Shown: positions 29,982 through 39,540 of the stretch, one piece after another | Layout of the letters: each line of letters starts with the position of its first letter | Numbering within the stretch: the stretch's first letter is position 1 | Source: Rahnella variigena | GTDB taxonomy: Bacteria; Pseudomonadota; Gammaproteobacteria; Enterobacterales; Enterobacteriaceae | Reading direction: 5' to 3' | Assembly (NCBI RefSeq): GCF_003610915.1 | Contig: NZ_NSDJ01000001.1 | Location: forward strand, 3,968,001-4,032,000 | DNA: 64,000 nucleotides | The notes under the pieces: generated by a model | The model's input: only the letters and a program-made list of their open reading frames with translations | The model's database searches: none | Told to the model about the DNA's origin: nothing | Made by a program: the position numbers and the translations under genes

Positions 29982-31577
29982 CTACTCCTTCACATCCACC
30001 TGATAAAAAACATGTTTCCCAAACGGATCCACTTCATAGCCGGTCACTTCTTTGCGGACCGGTTCGAAAATGGTCGAGTGGGCGATCATCACCGCAGGGG
30101 CCTGATCGTGCATCATCTGCTGCGCCTGCTCGTAAAGTGCGACGCGTTTTGCATGATCGGTGGTTTCTTTCGCTTCGGTAATCAGCTTATCGAACGGTGC
30201 GTAACACCATTTGGCTGAGTTCGAACCGCCCTTCGCGGCGTTACAGGTAAACAGCGGACCGAAGAAGTTATCCGGGTCACCGTTCGCCGTCGTCCAGCCC
30301 ATCAGAGCCGCCATGTGCTCGCCGTTACGGATGCGGGTCTGATATTCGCCCCATTCGTAACTGACGATATGCGCTTTGACGCCGATTTTCGCCCAGTCCG
30401 CCTGGATCATCTCCGCCATGCGACGGGCATTCGGATTATAGGGACGCTGAACCGGCATCGCCCACAAGTCGATATCAAAACCGTTCGGCATTCCGGCTTC
30501 GGCCAGCAGCGCTTTGGCTTTCTCAGGCGAATAATCGTAATCCACCAGCTTGTCGTTATAGCTCCAGACACCGGTCGGCAGCAGCGTTTTGGCCACGGTT
30601 CCGGTGCCATGGAATACCGCTTCGATGATTTGCGGTTTGTTAATCGCCATGGTCAGCGCCAGCCGTACTTTCACATTATCCAGTGGCGCTTTCTGCGTGT
30701 TGAACGAGAGGAAACCGGTGTTAAGGCCAGCCTTGCTCATCAGATTGATGTCTTTATTTGCACGCATACGCTCAAGATCGGCCGGATTCGGGAACGGCAT
30801 CACCTGACACTCGTTTTTCTCAAGTTTAGCAAGACGCATCGAAGCATCAGGGGTGATGGTATACACCAGACGGTCAATCTTAGATTTGCCCTGCCAGTAT
30901 TCAGGGAACGCCTTGTACAGCAGACGCGTGTCTTTCTGGTATTGCATCAGCTCGAACGGTCCGGTTCCGACAGGATCCTGATCGACCTTTTCCGGCGTGC
31001 CGGCTTTAAGCATCTGATCGGCATATTCCGCAGAGAGAATCGATGCGAAATACCACGCCAGATCCGCCACGAATGGCGCTTCCGGACGGGTCAGATTGAA
31101 GCGGACAGTGTAGTCATCCACCTTATCAATGCTGCCGATAAGGTCACCCATTTTCAGGCTGTCGAAATTCAGGTAGGTGCCGCCGGAAATTTTATGGTAC
31201 GGGTTATTTTCGTCTTTCTGACGCATGAACGAGAAGATCACGTCGTCGGCGTTGAAGTCGCGCGTCGGCTTGAACAGTTTGTTGCTCTGGAATTTCACGC
31301 CCTTGCGCAAATGGAAGGTATAGGTTTTACCGTCCGCACTGACATCCCAGCTTTCCGCCAGGCTAGGGATCAGCTCCGTGGTACCGATTTTAAAATCCAC
31401 CAGACGGTTATAAATTGGCGCCGCGCTGGCATCCACAGAGGTGCCAGAGGTGTAAAGTTGCGGGTTGAATTGCTCAGGCGAACCTTCAGAACAATACACC
31501 AGCGTTTTTGCAGAAACGCCACCTGTGATGGCCAGCGCCAGTAAACCTGTGCTTATTTTTAATATGTTGTGTTTCAT
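29982..31577 (-). CDS. Dipeptide/heme-type ABC transporter substrate-binding protein (DppA-like), orphan
   Basis: Periplasmic solute-binding protein of family 5 (peptide/nickel/heme type). A Sec signal peptide is visible (MKHNILKISTGLLALAITGG, cleavage likely after VSA). The mature protein starts KTLVYCSEGSPEQFNPQLYT and carries the family motifs DGKTYTFHLRKGVKFQ and PVGTGPFELMQYQ. 531 residues, near E. coli DppA (535), and its cysteine pattern is DppA-like. No permease or ATPase genes adjoin it, so it probably feeds a dpp-type importer encoded elsewhere. It is divergent from pepT. Confidence 0.85.
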   Translation of the reverse strand: MKHNILKISTGLLALAITGGVSAKTLVYCSEGSPEQFNPQLYTSGTSVDASAAPIYNRLVDFKIGTTELIPSLAESWDVSADGKTYTFHLRKGVKFQSNKLFKPTRDFNADDVIFSFMRQKDENNPYHKISGGTYLNFDSLKMGDLIGSIDKVDDYTVRFNLTRPEAPFVADLAWYFASILSAEYADQMLKAGTPEKVDQDPVGTGPFELMQYQKDTRLLYKAFPEYWQGKSKIDRLVYTITPDASMRLAKLEKNECQVMPFPNPADLERMRANKDINLMSKAGLNTGFLSFNTQKAPLDNVKVRLALTMAINKPQIIEAVFHGTGTVAKTLLPTGVWSYNDKLVDYDYSPEKAKALLAEAGMPNGFDIDLWAMPVQRPYNPNARRMAEMIQADWAKIGVKAHIVSYEWGEYQTRIRNGEHMAALMGWTTANGDPDNFFGPLFTCNAAKGGSNSAKWCYAPFDKLITEAKETTDHAKRVALYEQAQQMMHDQAPAVMIAHSTIFEPVRKEVTGYEVDPFGKHVFYQVDVKE

Positions 31578-31735
31578 TATTTTCCCTTTTTCCCTGTCCG
31601 GAGAGTGTTTAAATCTTCTTCATCGTGGAACATAAAGCAAAAACAGATTAACATCTGGATAACACGTAGTAATACTTTGTTATATATGAAAATCTTATAA
31701 CAGGGAACAATATTTGCGCACATTCAGAGGTCAAG

Positions 31736-32968
31736 ATGTCGACAACAATTGCAAAACAGCTTACCGAACGTTTCTACCGCTATCTCTCCGTAACATCACA
31801 AAGTGATGCCAGCGCGACCACTCTGCCAAGCACACCAGGCCAGCACGATATGGCGCGCTTACTGGCCGATGAGCTGCACCAGCTCGGTCTGGAAAACATT
31901 CAGATCGACGAATACGCGACAGTGACAGCAGTGAAATCCGGCACCAAAAAAGGTGGTCCGCGCATCGGTTTCATCACGCATATTGATACCGTGGATGTCG
32001 GCCTGCGCCCGGACATTCACCCGCAGACGTTGCGTTTTACCGGCGAAGATGTGTGCCTCAATAGTGAAAAAGATATCTGGCTGCGCCCTGCCGAGCGCCC
32101 TGAGATCCTGCCGTACAAAGGCGAAGACATTATTTTCAGCGACGGCACCAGCGTGCTGGGCGCGGATAACAAAGCGGCGGTGACTGTCGTGATGACATTG
32201 CTGGAAAACCTGACCGCTGAGCAGGAATACGGCGATATCGTGGTGGCGTTTGTGCCGGACGAAGAAATCGGACTGCGCGGCGCCAAGGCGCTGGATCTTG
32301 CCCGCTTCGATGTGGATTTCGCTTACACCATCGACTGCTGCGAACTCGGGGAAGTAGTTTACGAAAACTTTAACGCAGCGGCGGCGGAAATCACCTTTAC
32401 CGGCGTGACCGCGCATCCGATGTCAGCCAAAGGCGTGCTGGTGAATCCGCTGCTGATGGCACAGGATTTCATCAGTCATTTTGACCGTGCAGAAACGCCT
32501 GAAAACACCGAAGGCCGTGAAGGTTATGTCTGGTTCAATGGCATGAGCGCGTCGCAGCAAGGCGCGGAACTGAAAGCCTCCATTCGGGATTTCGACAGCG
32601 CCAATTTTGCAGCACGCAAGCAAAAAATTCATGATGTCGCGAAAGAGATTGCCGCGCAGTATCCGACGGCAAAAGTCTCGGTTGAGATCAGTGACACCTA
32701 CAGCAATATCAGCAGCGCCATCGGTGAAGATCGCCGGGCGATTGATCTGATCTTTGCAGGTTTGAAAGAGATCGGCGTTGAGCCAAAAGTGATCCCGATG
32801 CGCGGCGGCACCGACGGTGCAGCGCTGTCAGCCAAAGGTTTACTGACGCCGAATTACTTTACCGGCGCGCATAATTTCCACTCGAAATTCGAGTTCCTGC
32901 CGGTGAATTCTTTTGTGAAATCTTATGAACTCACCGTTCAGCTTTGCCTGCTGGCGGCGAAGGGTTGA
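31736..32968 (+). CDS. pepT: Peptidase T (tripeptide aminopeptidase)
   Basis: Cytoplasmic dizinc M20-family peptidase that releases the N-terminal residue of tripeptides. Metal and catalytic residues are visible: H82 and D84 in THIDTVDVG, D144 in LGADNKAAV, the catalytic/ligand pair E176–E177 in VPDEEIGL, D200 in YTIDCCELG, and the late His in GAHNFHSKFE. 410 residues. It is divergent from a dipeptide-binding protein gene, which suggests joint peptide uptake and breakdown. Confidence 0.96.
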   Translation: MSTTIAKQLTERFYRYLSVTSQSDASATTLPSTPGQHDMARLLADELHQLGLENIQIDEYATVTAVKSGTKKGGPRIGFITHIDTVDVGLRPDIHPQTLRFTGEDVCLNSEKDIWLRPAERPEILPYKGEDIIFSDGTSVLGADNKAAVTVVMTLLENLTAEQEYGDIVVAFVPDEEIGLRGAKALDLARFDVDFAYTIDCCELGEVVYENFNAAAAEITFTGVTAHPMSAKGVLVNPLLMAQDFISHFDRAETPENTEGREGYVWFNGMSASQQGAELKASIRDFDSANFAARKQKIHDVAKEIAAQYPTAKVSVEISDTYSNISSAIGEDRRAIDLIFAGLKEIGVEPKVIPMRGGTDGAALSAKGLLTPNYFTGAHNFHSKFEFLPVNSFVKSYELTVQLCLLAAKG

Positions 32969-32992
32969 TTTACTTTAGGTAAAATCATCCCA

Positions 32993-33018
32993 GCCTTCCC
33001 CTCGTGCGAGGGGAAGGC
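32993..33018. terminator. Strong bidirectional hairpin between pepT and hisP
   Basis: Perfect 12-base stem GCCTTCCCCTCG/CGAGGGGAAGGC with a 2-base loop, between convergent pepT and hisP. No T-tract of note on either side, so it may protect mRNA 3' ends as much as terminate. Confidence 0.65.
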
Positions 33019-33029
33019 GCGTACGGATG

Positions 33030-33803
33030 TTACTTCAACGCACCTGAAAGGAACTGTTGCAGACGGGCACTTTTCGGGCTGCCAAAGACTTCGGAAGGAT
33101 CGCCCTGCTCTTCAATCACGCCCTGATGCAGGAAAATAACGTGGCTGGAGACATGACGGGCAAACTCCATTTCATGCGTCACCACCACCATGGTTTTCCC
33201 CTCTTCTGCCAGTTTTTGCATAATACGCAGCACTTCGCCGACCAGTTCAGGATCGAGCGCAGAGGTCGGTTCGTCAAACAGCAGCACTTCAGGCTCCATC
33301 GCCAGTGCGCGGGCAATAGACACGCGCTGTTGCTGACCGCCTGACAAATTCACCGGATACTTACCCTGTGCGCGGGCATCAATGCCCACTTTATCGAGAT
33401 ACTTCACCGCACGTTCACGCGCTTCCGCTTTGCTTAGCCCCAGCACCTGCACCGGCGCTTCCATAACGTTTTCCAGCACGGTCATGTGGCTCCACAGGTT
33501 GAAATGCTGGAACACCATCGTCAGTTTGGTACGCAGCAGTTGCAGCTGTTTTTTATCAAACACTTTCAGCTGACCGTCGGTGTCGCGCACCATGCGGATA
33601 TCCTGATTATTGACGCTGATCGAGCCTTCGCTTGGTTTCTCAAGAAAGTTAATGCAGCGCAGGAAGGTACTTTTTCCGGATCCTGATGAGCCGATAATAC
33701 TGATCACATCACCCGCATTGGCAGACAAAGAAACGCCTTTCAGCACTTCATGGTCGCCATAGCGCTTGTGGAGATCGAGAACCGCTAATTTGTTTTCTGG
33801 CAT
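33030..33803 (-). CDS. hisP: Histidine/lysine-arginine-ornithine ABC transporter ATPase
   Basis: ATP-hydrolysing subunit of the basic amino-acid importer HisQMP2. Walker [10 protein letters not shown] (about residues 38–46), signature LSGGQQQR, Walker [13 protein letters not shown] and the switch His in [10 protein letters not shown] are all present. The ORF opens five codons earlier; the ATG at 33803 ([16 protein letters not shown]) gives 257 residues as in E. coli. Last gene of the operon, 34 bp after hisM. Confidence 0.96.
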   Translation of the reverse strand: MPENKLAVLDLHKRYGDHEVLKGVSLSANAGDVISIIGSSGSGKSTFLRCINFLEKPSEGSISVNNQDIRMVRDTDGQLKVFDKKQLQLLRTKLTMVFQHFNLWSHMTVLENVMEAPVQVLGLSKAEARERAVKYLDKVGIDARAQGKYPVNLSGGQQQRVSIARALAMEPEVLLFDEPTSALDPELVGEVLRIMQKLAEEGKTMVVVTHEMEFARHVSSHVIFLHQGVIEEQGDPSEVFGSPKSARLQQFLSGALK

Positions 33804-33837
33804 AGTTTTTATCCGCAATAATTATTGGTTGGCTTTT

Positions 33838-34554
33838 TTAATGGGCAGACTGAGGCTTAACATGCGCCAGCCAGCGTTTTTCCGCCTTGCGGAACAGACC
33901 AATCAGGACAAAAGAAACACAAAGATAAATCACTGCTGCGATCCCGAAAGCATAAAACGGCTGATACGTCGCCGAGTTGATGTCGCGGGCGATTTTCAGC
34001 ACGTCCGGTACCGTGGCGGTAAACGCCAGCGCGGTGGAATGCAGCATCAGAATGACTTCATTACTGTATGCAGGCAGCGCTGTGCGTAATGCCGACGGCA
34101 AAATAATGCAGGTATACAGTTTAAAGCGTGAGAATCCGTAGGCATTGGCCGCTTCAATTTCACCGTGCGGAACAGAACGGATCGCACCGGCAAAAATCTC
34201 GGTGGTGTACGCGCAGGTATTGAGCGTCAGCGCCAGAATCGTACAGTTCAGTCCGCTGCGGAAGAAGGCATTCAGGAAGTCTGTGCCACGCACGATTTCC
34301 AGGCTGTACATCCCTGAATAAAACACCAGCAACTGGACATACAGCGGTGTTCCGCGGAAAACGTAGGTATACAACCAAATCGGGTAGCGGATGAATTTGT
34401 TGGAAGACACGCGCCCCACGGCCATCGGCACTGCCAGTAACCCGCCGATAACGACGGAGCTGATCAGTAACCACAGGGTGATCGCCAGACCGGTGAAACG
34501 GTAGCCGTCGCTGTAGAGCAGTGACATACCGTATTGTTGTAAAATCTCGATCAT
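33838..34554 (-). CDS. hisM: Histidine/LAO ABC transporter permease HisM
   Basis: One of two inner-membrane permease subunits for histidine, lysine, arginine and ornithine. The cytoplasmic EAA loop is visible as PHGEIEAANAYGFSRFKLY, which contacts HisP. 238 residues, with several hydrophobic helices. The start overlaps hisQ by 4 bp. Confidence 0.95.
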   Translation of the reverse strand: MIEILQQYGMSLLYSDGYRFTGLAITLWLLISSVVIGGLLAVPMAVGRVSSNKFIRYPIWLYTYVFRGTPLYVQLLVFYSGMYSLEIVRGTDFLNAFFRSGLNCTILALTLNTCAYTTEIFAGAIRSVPHGEIEAANAYGFSRFKLYTCIILPSALRTALPAYSNEVILMLHSTALAFTATVPDVLKIARDINSATYQPFYAFGIAAVIYLCVSFVLIGLFRKAEKRWLAHVKPQSAH

Positions 34555-35237
34555 AGATCAGCCCTCTTCACACCCAGCGAATAACGGCGATCAAGCCACA
34601 CCAGCACGCCGTTCGACAGCGTGGTGAAAATCAGATAAACCACACCCGCTACAATCGCAAAGTAGAACGGCTGATACGTGCCTTTACCGGCCAGCTGCGT
34701 GGCTTTGACCACGTCATTCAGACCGAGCAATGACACCAGCGCAGTGGCTTTGAGGATAACCTGCCAGTTGTTGGCAATACCCGGCAGCGCAAAACGCATC
34801 ATGGCCGGGAACAGAATTCGACGGAAAATTTGTGAGCCGCTGAAACCAAATGCGGTCGCCGCTTCGATTTGCCCGCGCGGAACCGCCATAAACGCGCCAC
34901 GGAACGTCTCTGTGAAATAAGCGCCGTAAATAAAGCCCAGCGTGATGATACCGGCGCTCATCGGGTCGATATCAATCTGCGACATGCCGATGGATTCGGT
35001 CAGGCTGTTGAGAGCAATCTGCAAACCGTAAAAAATTAATAACATCAATACCAGATCAGGTACGCCGCGGATAAGCGTGGTATAGCAACCAAAAAAACCA
35101 GAAATAATCCGGCTCTTCGACAGTTTCCCACCAGCCCCGATAAGCCCTATCACCAGCGCTAAAATAACTGACGAAATCGCCAGCTCCAGTGTCACCAACG
35201 TGCCCTGGATAATTACCTGGGAATACCCATACAGCAT
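34551..35237 (-). CDS. hisQ: Histidine/LAO ABC transporter permease HisQ
   Basis: Second permease subunit of the basic amino-acid importer. EAA loop PRGQIEAATAFGFSGSQIF; start MLYGYSQVIIQGTLVTLELA as in enterobacterial HisQ. 228 residues. It follows the binding-protein gene after 106 bp that hold two hairpins, and overlaps hisM. Confidence 0.95.
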   Translation of the reverse strand: MLYGYSQVIIQGTLVTLELAISSVILALVIGLIGAGGKLSKSRIISGFFGCYTTLIRGVPDLVLMLLIFYGLQIALNSLTESIGMSQIDIDPMSAGIITLGFIYGAYFTETFRGAFMAVPRGQIEAATAFGFSGSQIFRRILFPAMMRFALPGIANNWQVILKATALVSLLGLNDVVKATQLAGKGTYQPFYFAIVAGVVYLIFTTLSNGVLVWLDRRYSLGVKRADL

Positions 35238-35284
35238 GGTTTTTTCCTGTCTTTAATGGATCCCTGCGCAGGCAAAACGGCAAC

Positions 35285-35320
35285 CTGCGTCAGAACCGCA
35301 GGGAGCGGCAAACCGCTCCC
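35285..35320 (-). terminator. Hairpins in the binding protein–hisQ gap
   Basis: GGGAGCGG-CAAA-CCGCTCCC (35301–35320) with an adjoining CTGCG/CGCAG pair (35285–35301). There is no T-tract. By analogy with the REP sequences at this position in E. coli/Salmonella, it probably protects the binding-protein mRNA and lowers expression of hisQMP. Confidence 0.6.
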
Positions 35321-35343
35321 TTTGGCACATCTCACAGCGCGAA

Positions 35344-36126
35344 TCAGCCGCCGTAAACGTCAAAGTCGAAGTATTTTTTCGCCAGTTTGTCGTAAGTCCC
35401 GTCTTTACGCATGCTGTCAAACGCCTTGTTCAGTGCGTCTTTCAGGTCGGTTTCATTCTTACGCAGACCCATGCCGGTGCCCACGCCAAAGAATTTATCG
35501 TCTTTCACTGAAGGGCCTGCAAACGCATAGTCTTTGCCCGCAGACTGCTTCAGGAAGCCTTCGCTGCCTGCCACTTCATCCTGGAATGCTGCGTCCAGAC
35601 GACCAGATGCCAGATCTGCATAAATCAGATCCTGGTTCTGGTAAGCCACCACGTTGATGCCTTTTGGCTGCCATTGTGCGTTGGCATAGGCTTCCTGAGT
35701 GGAACCCTGCAATACGCCAACGTTTTTGCCTTTCAGGGCATCCAGAGTAGGCAGAATTTTGGAGCCTTTAGGCGCGATAAGGCGGGCGTTAGCGGCATAA
35801 AGTTTTTCAGTGAAATCAATTTCCAGCTGACGTTTTTCAGTGATGGATAATGAGGAAATAATCGCATCAATTTTTTTGGCTTTCAGGGAAGGGATTAGTG
35901 CATCGAAATCACTTTCAACATAAGTACATTTGATGGCTGCACGTTTACACATTTCGTTAGCCAGGTCGATATCAAAGCCAACCAGCTTGCCGCTGGAGTC
36001 TTTTGATTCAAATGGGGCGTAAGTCGGATCAGTACCGATATTAATTGCTTTAGGCGCGGCAGCAAATGCACTACCTGCACTGGCTAAGACCAGAACCAGC
36101 GGAAGAACCTTGAACAACTTTTTCAT
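35344..36126 (-). CDS. Lysine/arginine/ornithine–histidine periplasmic binding protein (single ArgT/HisJ)
   Basis: Periplasmic receptor that delivers basic amino acids to HisQMP. A 22-residue signal peptide ends SAGSAFA, with mature protein starting [11 protein letters not shown]. It mixes features of both paralogues: [13 protein letters not shown] and the end FDFDVYGG look like HisJ, whereas [19 protein letters not shown] and GSTQEAYAN look like ArgT (LAO). Mature residue 52, the known binding-pocket difference, is Phe as in LAO (Leu in HisJ). E. coli has argT and hisJ in tandem; only one gene lies here, hence no symbol. Confidence 0.93.
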   Translation of the reverse strand: MKKLFKVLPLVLVLASAGSAFAAAPKAINIGTDPTYAPFESKDSSGKLVGFDIDLANEMCKRAAIKCTYVESDFDALIPSLKAKKIDAIISSLSITEKRQLEIDFTEKLYAANARLIAPKGSKILPTLDALKGKNVGVLQGSTQEAYANAQWQPKGINVVAYQNQDLIYADLASGRLDAAFQDEVAGSEGFLKQSAGKDYAFAGPSVKDDKFFGVGTGMGLRKNETDLKDALNKAFDSMRKDGTYDKLAKKYFDFDVYGG

Positions 36127-36448
36127 ACATTAGCCTCAGTGATTATTCATCTGTTGTGGTTGTGTGTGCGTGAATGAACGTCTTTTTATAGTTTGCTGAA
36201 CGATGCAAATGGCTTTTTGCCAGATTTTCTCATGCACTTTTCGTGCCGTTTCTCAGCACAGCCACTTTCCGCTGTGAGAGAACGAAAACCGGTCAAAAAA
36301 GCATCGGGATAATGAAAGTTTTCAAAGGTCTGAAGAAAGAATAGCTGAAGGGGTGGCGAACACTGCACCTTAATGAATCAATTTGTGATCATTGTTGGTG
36401 CAATGTAACCGAACTGCGCGAAATGAGTGCGGATTGGGAGAAGAAAGA
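36127..36448. other. Promoter region between ubiX and the binding-protein gene
   Basis: Non-coding 322 bp, tandem orientation, so it must hold the promoter of the transport operon. A sigma-54 promoter, known for argT in E. coli, was sought; TGGCA and TTGC elements occur on the minus strand near 36205–36225 but the spacing is wrong. Nothing else was recognised. Confidence 0.5.
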
Positions 36449-37021
36449 TTAACGACTGCCCTGCCATCGAACAAATAAGTCTTCAGGGAGCTCAATATCA
36501 AACTGATCAATCACCCGGTTTACAGTCTGATCGATAATATCTTCGACAGATGTCGGGCGGTGATAAAACGCCGGAACCGGCGGCATAATAATAGCGCCGA
36601 GCTCAGCGGCCTGGGTCATGAGTCGTAAATGCCCGAGATGCAACGGCGTTTCACGCACGCATAAAACCAGACGGCGGCGTTCTTTAAGCACCACGTCCGC
36701 TGCACGGGTCAGCAGGCCGTCGGTGTAACTGTTCACGATACCGGAAAGCGTTTTGATCGAGCAGGGTAAAATCACCATTCCTGCCGTCTTAAAAGAGCCG
36801 GAAGAAATGCTGGCAGCGATATCACGTGAATCATGCACCACATCCGCCAGTGCCTGAACATCACGCAGCGTCAGATCCGTTTCCAGGGTCAGCGTCTGGC
36901 GGGCGGCATTGCTCATCACCAGATGAGTTTCGATATCAGGCACGCTCTGCAATACCTGCAAAAGCCTGACACCATAAATTGCGCCGCTGGCGCCGGAAAT
37001 ACCGACGATAAGTCGTTTCAT
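36449..37021 (-). CDS. ubiX: Flavin prenyltransferase UbiX
   Basis: Makes prenylated FMN, the cofactor of the UbiD decarboxylase in ubiquinone synthesis. The FMN-binding Rossmann-like fold is recognised by VGISGASGAIYGVRLL, the segment LPCSIKTLSGIVNSYTDGLL and the RRLVLCVRETPLHLGHLR phosphate-site motif. The ORF opens earlier; the ATG at 37021 (MKRLIVGISG) gives 190 residues, the family size. It follows purF and its terminator. Confidence 0.95.
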   Translation of the reverse strand: MKRLIVGISGASGAIYGVRLLQVLQSVPDIETHLVMSNAARQTLTLETDLTLRDVQALADVVHDSRDIAASISSGSFKTAGMVILPCSIKTLSGIVNSYTDGLLTRAADVVLKERRRLVLCVRETPLHLGHLRLMTQAAELGAIIMPPVPAFYHRPTSVEDIIDQTVNRVIDQFDIELPEDLFVRWQGSR

Positions 37022-37083
37022 GAACACTGCCTTAGAAAATGTTACCAGACCTGATGCTGCCAATACTGACATAAATCCAGACA

Positions 37084-37126
37084 TAAAAAAACGCGCCCGC
37101 CCGGTTGTTCACCGGAGGGACGCGTT
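37084..37126 (-). terminator. Rho-independent terminator of purF
   Basis: GC-rich stem (ACGCG…CGCGT ends, with inner CCGGT/ACCGG pairing) followed on the minus strand by seven T. It separates purF from ubiX. Confidence 0.88.
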
Positions 37127-37151
37127 TATGCGGATGTCAGCAACCGGCTAA

Positions 37152-38669
37152 TCAGCCTTCGTTGTGCATCTCAAGGTTTTCAGCTTCCTGCTGACCACGC
37201 AATGCCTGAGCATCGTCGTTACGCAGGGCTTCGAGGTATTCCAGATAGTTCTGGTCAACGTCTTTAGTGACGTAAACACCGTCGAAGACTGAACATTCAA
37301 ATTTCTCGATGTCGGTATTGTCTTCTTTCACTGCGGCGATCAGGTCGCTCAGATCCTGGAAAATCAACGCATCAGCACCAATCATCTGATTGATTTCGCT
37401 GACTTCACGGCCATGCGCAATCAGTTCATTGGCACTTGGCATATCAATACCGTAGACGTTCGGGAAACGAATTTCCGGCGCCGCTGACGCCAGATAAACA
37501 CGTCTCGCACCCGCTTCACGCGCCATCTCAACAATCTGCTGAGAGGTGGTGCCGCGCACGATGGAGTCATCCACCAGCAGCACGTTTTTATCGCGGAATT
37601 CAGCACGGTTGGCATTCAGTTTACGGCGTACCGATTTACGACGTTCCTGCTGACCCGGCATGATAAAGGTACGGCCCACGTAGCGGTTTTTCACAAAACC
37701 CTGGCGATACGGTTTATTCAGGATACGGGCGATTTCCAGCGCGATATCGCAGGAGGTTTCCGGGATAGGAATGACCACGTCGATATCCAAATCTTCCCAT
37801 TCACGGGCAATTTTCGCGCCCAGCTTTTCACCCATACGAACACGGGCGCTGTAGACGGAAATCTTGTCGATGAAGGAGTCAGGACGCGCGAAATACACAT
37901 ACTCGAACAGGCACGGATTGTACTGAGGATTTTCAGCACACATGCGGGTGTAGAGCTGGCCTTTTTCGGTGATGTACACCGCTTCGCCTGGCGCAACGTC
38001 ACGCAGGAACTCAAAACCTAATGTATCGAGTGCCACACTTTCAGATGCCACCATGTACTCATTACGGCCACCTTCCAGCGTGCGCTTACCGATAACCAGC
38101 GGACGGATACCGTGCGGGTCACGGAACGCCAGCATGCCGTGACCGATGATCATCGCCACACAGGCGTAAGCGCCACGGATTTTCAAATTCACCGCGGCAA
38201 CCGCAGCGAAAATGTTATCGGCTTCCAGCGGGTAATGCTGGAAACGATCCAGTTCACTCGCCAGGATATTGAGCAGAATTTCAGAATCGGAAGTGGTGTT
38301 CACATGGCGGCGCTGGCCTTCGAACAGGTTGCTTCGCAATTCGTGAGCATTGGTCAGGTTACCGTTATGCGCAAGGGTGATGCCGAACGGAGAGTTGACG
38401 TAAAAAGGTTGAGCTTCTGAAGCGCTGGAACTGCCAGCCGTTGGGTAGCGCACATGGCCAATACCCATGTTGCCCTGTAAGCGTTGCATATGGCGGGCTT
38501 CGAAAACATCCTTCACCAGGCCATTCGCTTTCCGTAAACGGAAGTTATTATTGGCATCAATGGTGACGATGCCTGCGGCATCCTGCCCACGGTGTTGTAA
38601 CACCGTTAACGCGTCATAAATCGACTGGTTTACCGGCATGAAACCGGCGATACCGACAATACCGCACAT
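37152..38669 (-). CDS. purF: Amidophosphoribosyltransferase
   Basis: First committed enzyme of purine synthesis: PRPP + glutamine to 5-phosphoribosylamine. Class II glutamine amidotransferase with catalytic Cys2 exposed after Met removal ([10 protein letters not shown]). N-terminal glutaminase domain to about residue 230; the C-terminal phosphoribosyltransferase domain has the PRPP loop [14 protein letters not shown]. 505 residues as in E. coli. It is 30 bp after cvpA and shares the PurR-controlled promoter. Confidence 0.97.
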   Translation of the reverse strand: MCGIVGIAGFMPVNQSIYDALTVLQHRGQDAAGIVTIDANNNFRLRKANGLVKDVFEARHMQRLQGNMGIGHVRYPTAGSSSASEAQPFYVNSPFGITLAHNGNLTNAHELRSNLFEGQRRHVNTTSDSEILLNILASELDRFQHYPLEADNIFAAVAAVNLKIRGAYACVAMIIGHGMLAFRDPHGIRPLVIGKRTLEGGRNEYMVASESVALDTLGFEFLRDVAPGEAVYITEKGQLYTRMCAENPQYNPCLFEYVYFARPDSFIDKISVYSARVRMGEKLGAKIAREWEDLDIDVVIPIPETSCDIALEIARILNKPYRQGFVKNRYVGRTFIMPGQQERRKSVRRKLNANRAEFRDKNVLLVDDSIVRGTTSQQIVEMAREAGARRVYLASAAPEIRFPNVYGIDMPSANELIAHGREVSEINQMIGADALIFQDLSDLIAAVKEDNTDIEKFECSVFDGVYVTKDVDQNYLEYLEALRNDDAQALRGQQEAENLEMHNEG

Positions 38670-38699
38670 GTTGTCTTTTCCTCTTCAGCGCTGCCAGAA

Positions 38700-39191
38700 C
38701 TAAATATGTTTTGGCAAGAAACTCGACGTGCTCTGCAGGTAGTCAAAGAACCACCTGATGATATAACTGAATTGTGGGATCAACTGGGATTGTTTCCAGT
38801 CTTCACTTTGTGAAAAACTGGTGAAGGTATCCAGGAAGAACAGCATCGCAGAGACGATTAACACCCCGCGCAGTGCGCCGAAGCACACACCTAACACCCT
38901 GTCAGTGCCGGACAACCCGGTTTTTTCCACCAGTGAACTGATCACATAGTTGACAATTGCACCTACGATCAACGTCGCGATGAACAAGATGGCAATTGCG
39001 ATCCCGTTTCGAACTAACTCATCTTCGAAACGCGTGAAGTAGATGGCGAGATAAGGGTAATAATGGCTGGCAACAAAGAAGGCGCAAGCCCAGGTTACCA
39101 GCGATAAAGCCTCGCGAACAAAACCACGGATCAAACTGACTAAAGCAGAAAATCCGATAACCGCAATAATGACGTAATCAATCCAGACCAT
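38700..39191 (-). CDS. cvpA: Colicin V production/membrane protein CvpA
   Basis: Inner-membrane protein needed for colicin V production in E. coli and linked to envelope stress and bile tolerance; mechanism unknown. Several hydrophobic helices, with the conserved stretch IDYVIIAVIGFSALVSLIRG at the N-terminus and LVEKTGLSGTDRVLGVCFGA in the middle. 163 residues. First gene of the cvpA-purF operon. Confidence 0.95.
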   Translation of the reverse strand: MVWIDYVIIAVIGFSALVSLIRGFVREALSLVTWACAFFVASHYYPYLAIYFTRFEDELVRNGIAIAILFIATLIVGAIVNYVISSLVEKTGLSGTDRVLGVCFGALRGVLIVSAMLFFLDTFTSFSQSEDWKQSQLIPQFSYIIRWFFDYLQSTSSFLPKHI

Positions 39192-39260
39192 TAACTATTC
39201 CAGTGTCTAATCCAGTCACGTCTACCCCGGCATCCAGTTCGCGGCGAATTCTAACAGAAA

Positions 39261-39276
39261 AAGAAAACGTTTGCGT
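39261..39276. promoter_or_regulatory. PurR operator of cvpA-purF
   Basis: AAGAAAACGTTTGCGT matches the PurR consensus ACGCAAACGTTTGCGT in 14 of 16 positions with an intact CAAACG-type core in palindromic form. It lies 70–85 bp upstream of cvpA. Purine repression of cvpA-purF through PurR is established in E. coli. Confidence 0.9.
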
Positions 39277-39371
39277 AGGGGAAATCTGCCGGCCAGACAA
39301 ATTAATAATAGCGATTAAAAAAACCTCAATCGCAGCATAAACCTATAAAAACCCAACCAGAGGATCTTATA

Positions 39372-39399
39372 GAAAAAGGGCACAAATCGCTTGTGCCCT
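39372..39399 (-). terminator. Rho-independent terminator of dedD
   Basis: On the minus strand AGGGCACAA-GCGAT-TTGTGCCCT, nine-base stem, then TTTTT. It lies after dedD and the dispersed repeat. Confidence 0.88.
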
Positions 39400-39432
39400 C
39401 CGTGGTATTTATCATTATCAGACCCAGGCAAT

Positions 39433-39540
39433 TGGAGTTGCAGCAAGGCAGCAAATGAGAGGATCCCGATGAGCTGACATTAGTCAGTGATTCGGGTCCT
39501 CGATTGCAGCGAACACAGCTGCGGCTTCAAGTGCGCAGGG
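39433..39540. repeat. Dispersed palindromic intergenic repeat, copy A
   Basis: Begins GGAGTTGCAGCAAGGC; its middle forms a hairpin (GGATCCCGATGAGCTGAC with GTCAGTGATTCGGGTCC) and it ends GCTGCGGCTTCAAG. It aligns over about 105 bases with copy B at 55498–55604. It lies directly after the dedD stop. Confidence 0.75.

Larger units (their letters stand above)
39192..39540. other. cvpA promoter region and repeat
   Basis: A 349-bp gap that holds, from the cvpA side, the PurR box (39261–39276), the dedD terminator (39372–39399) and a dispersed hairpin repeat (39433–39540). Confidence 0.8.

Noticed and set aside
36200-36230. Possible sigma-54 promoter for the basic amino-acid transport operon
   Set aside because: The minus strand has TGGCA and TTGCA, but 13 bases separate the GG and GC elements instead of the required 10.
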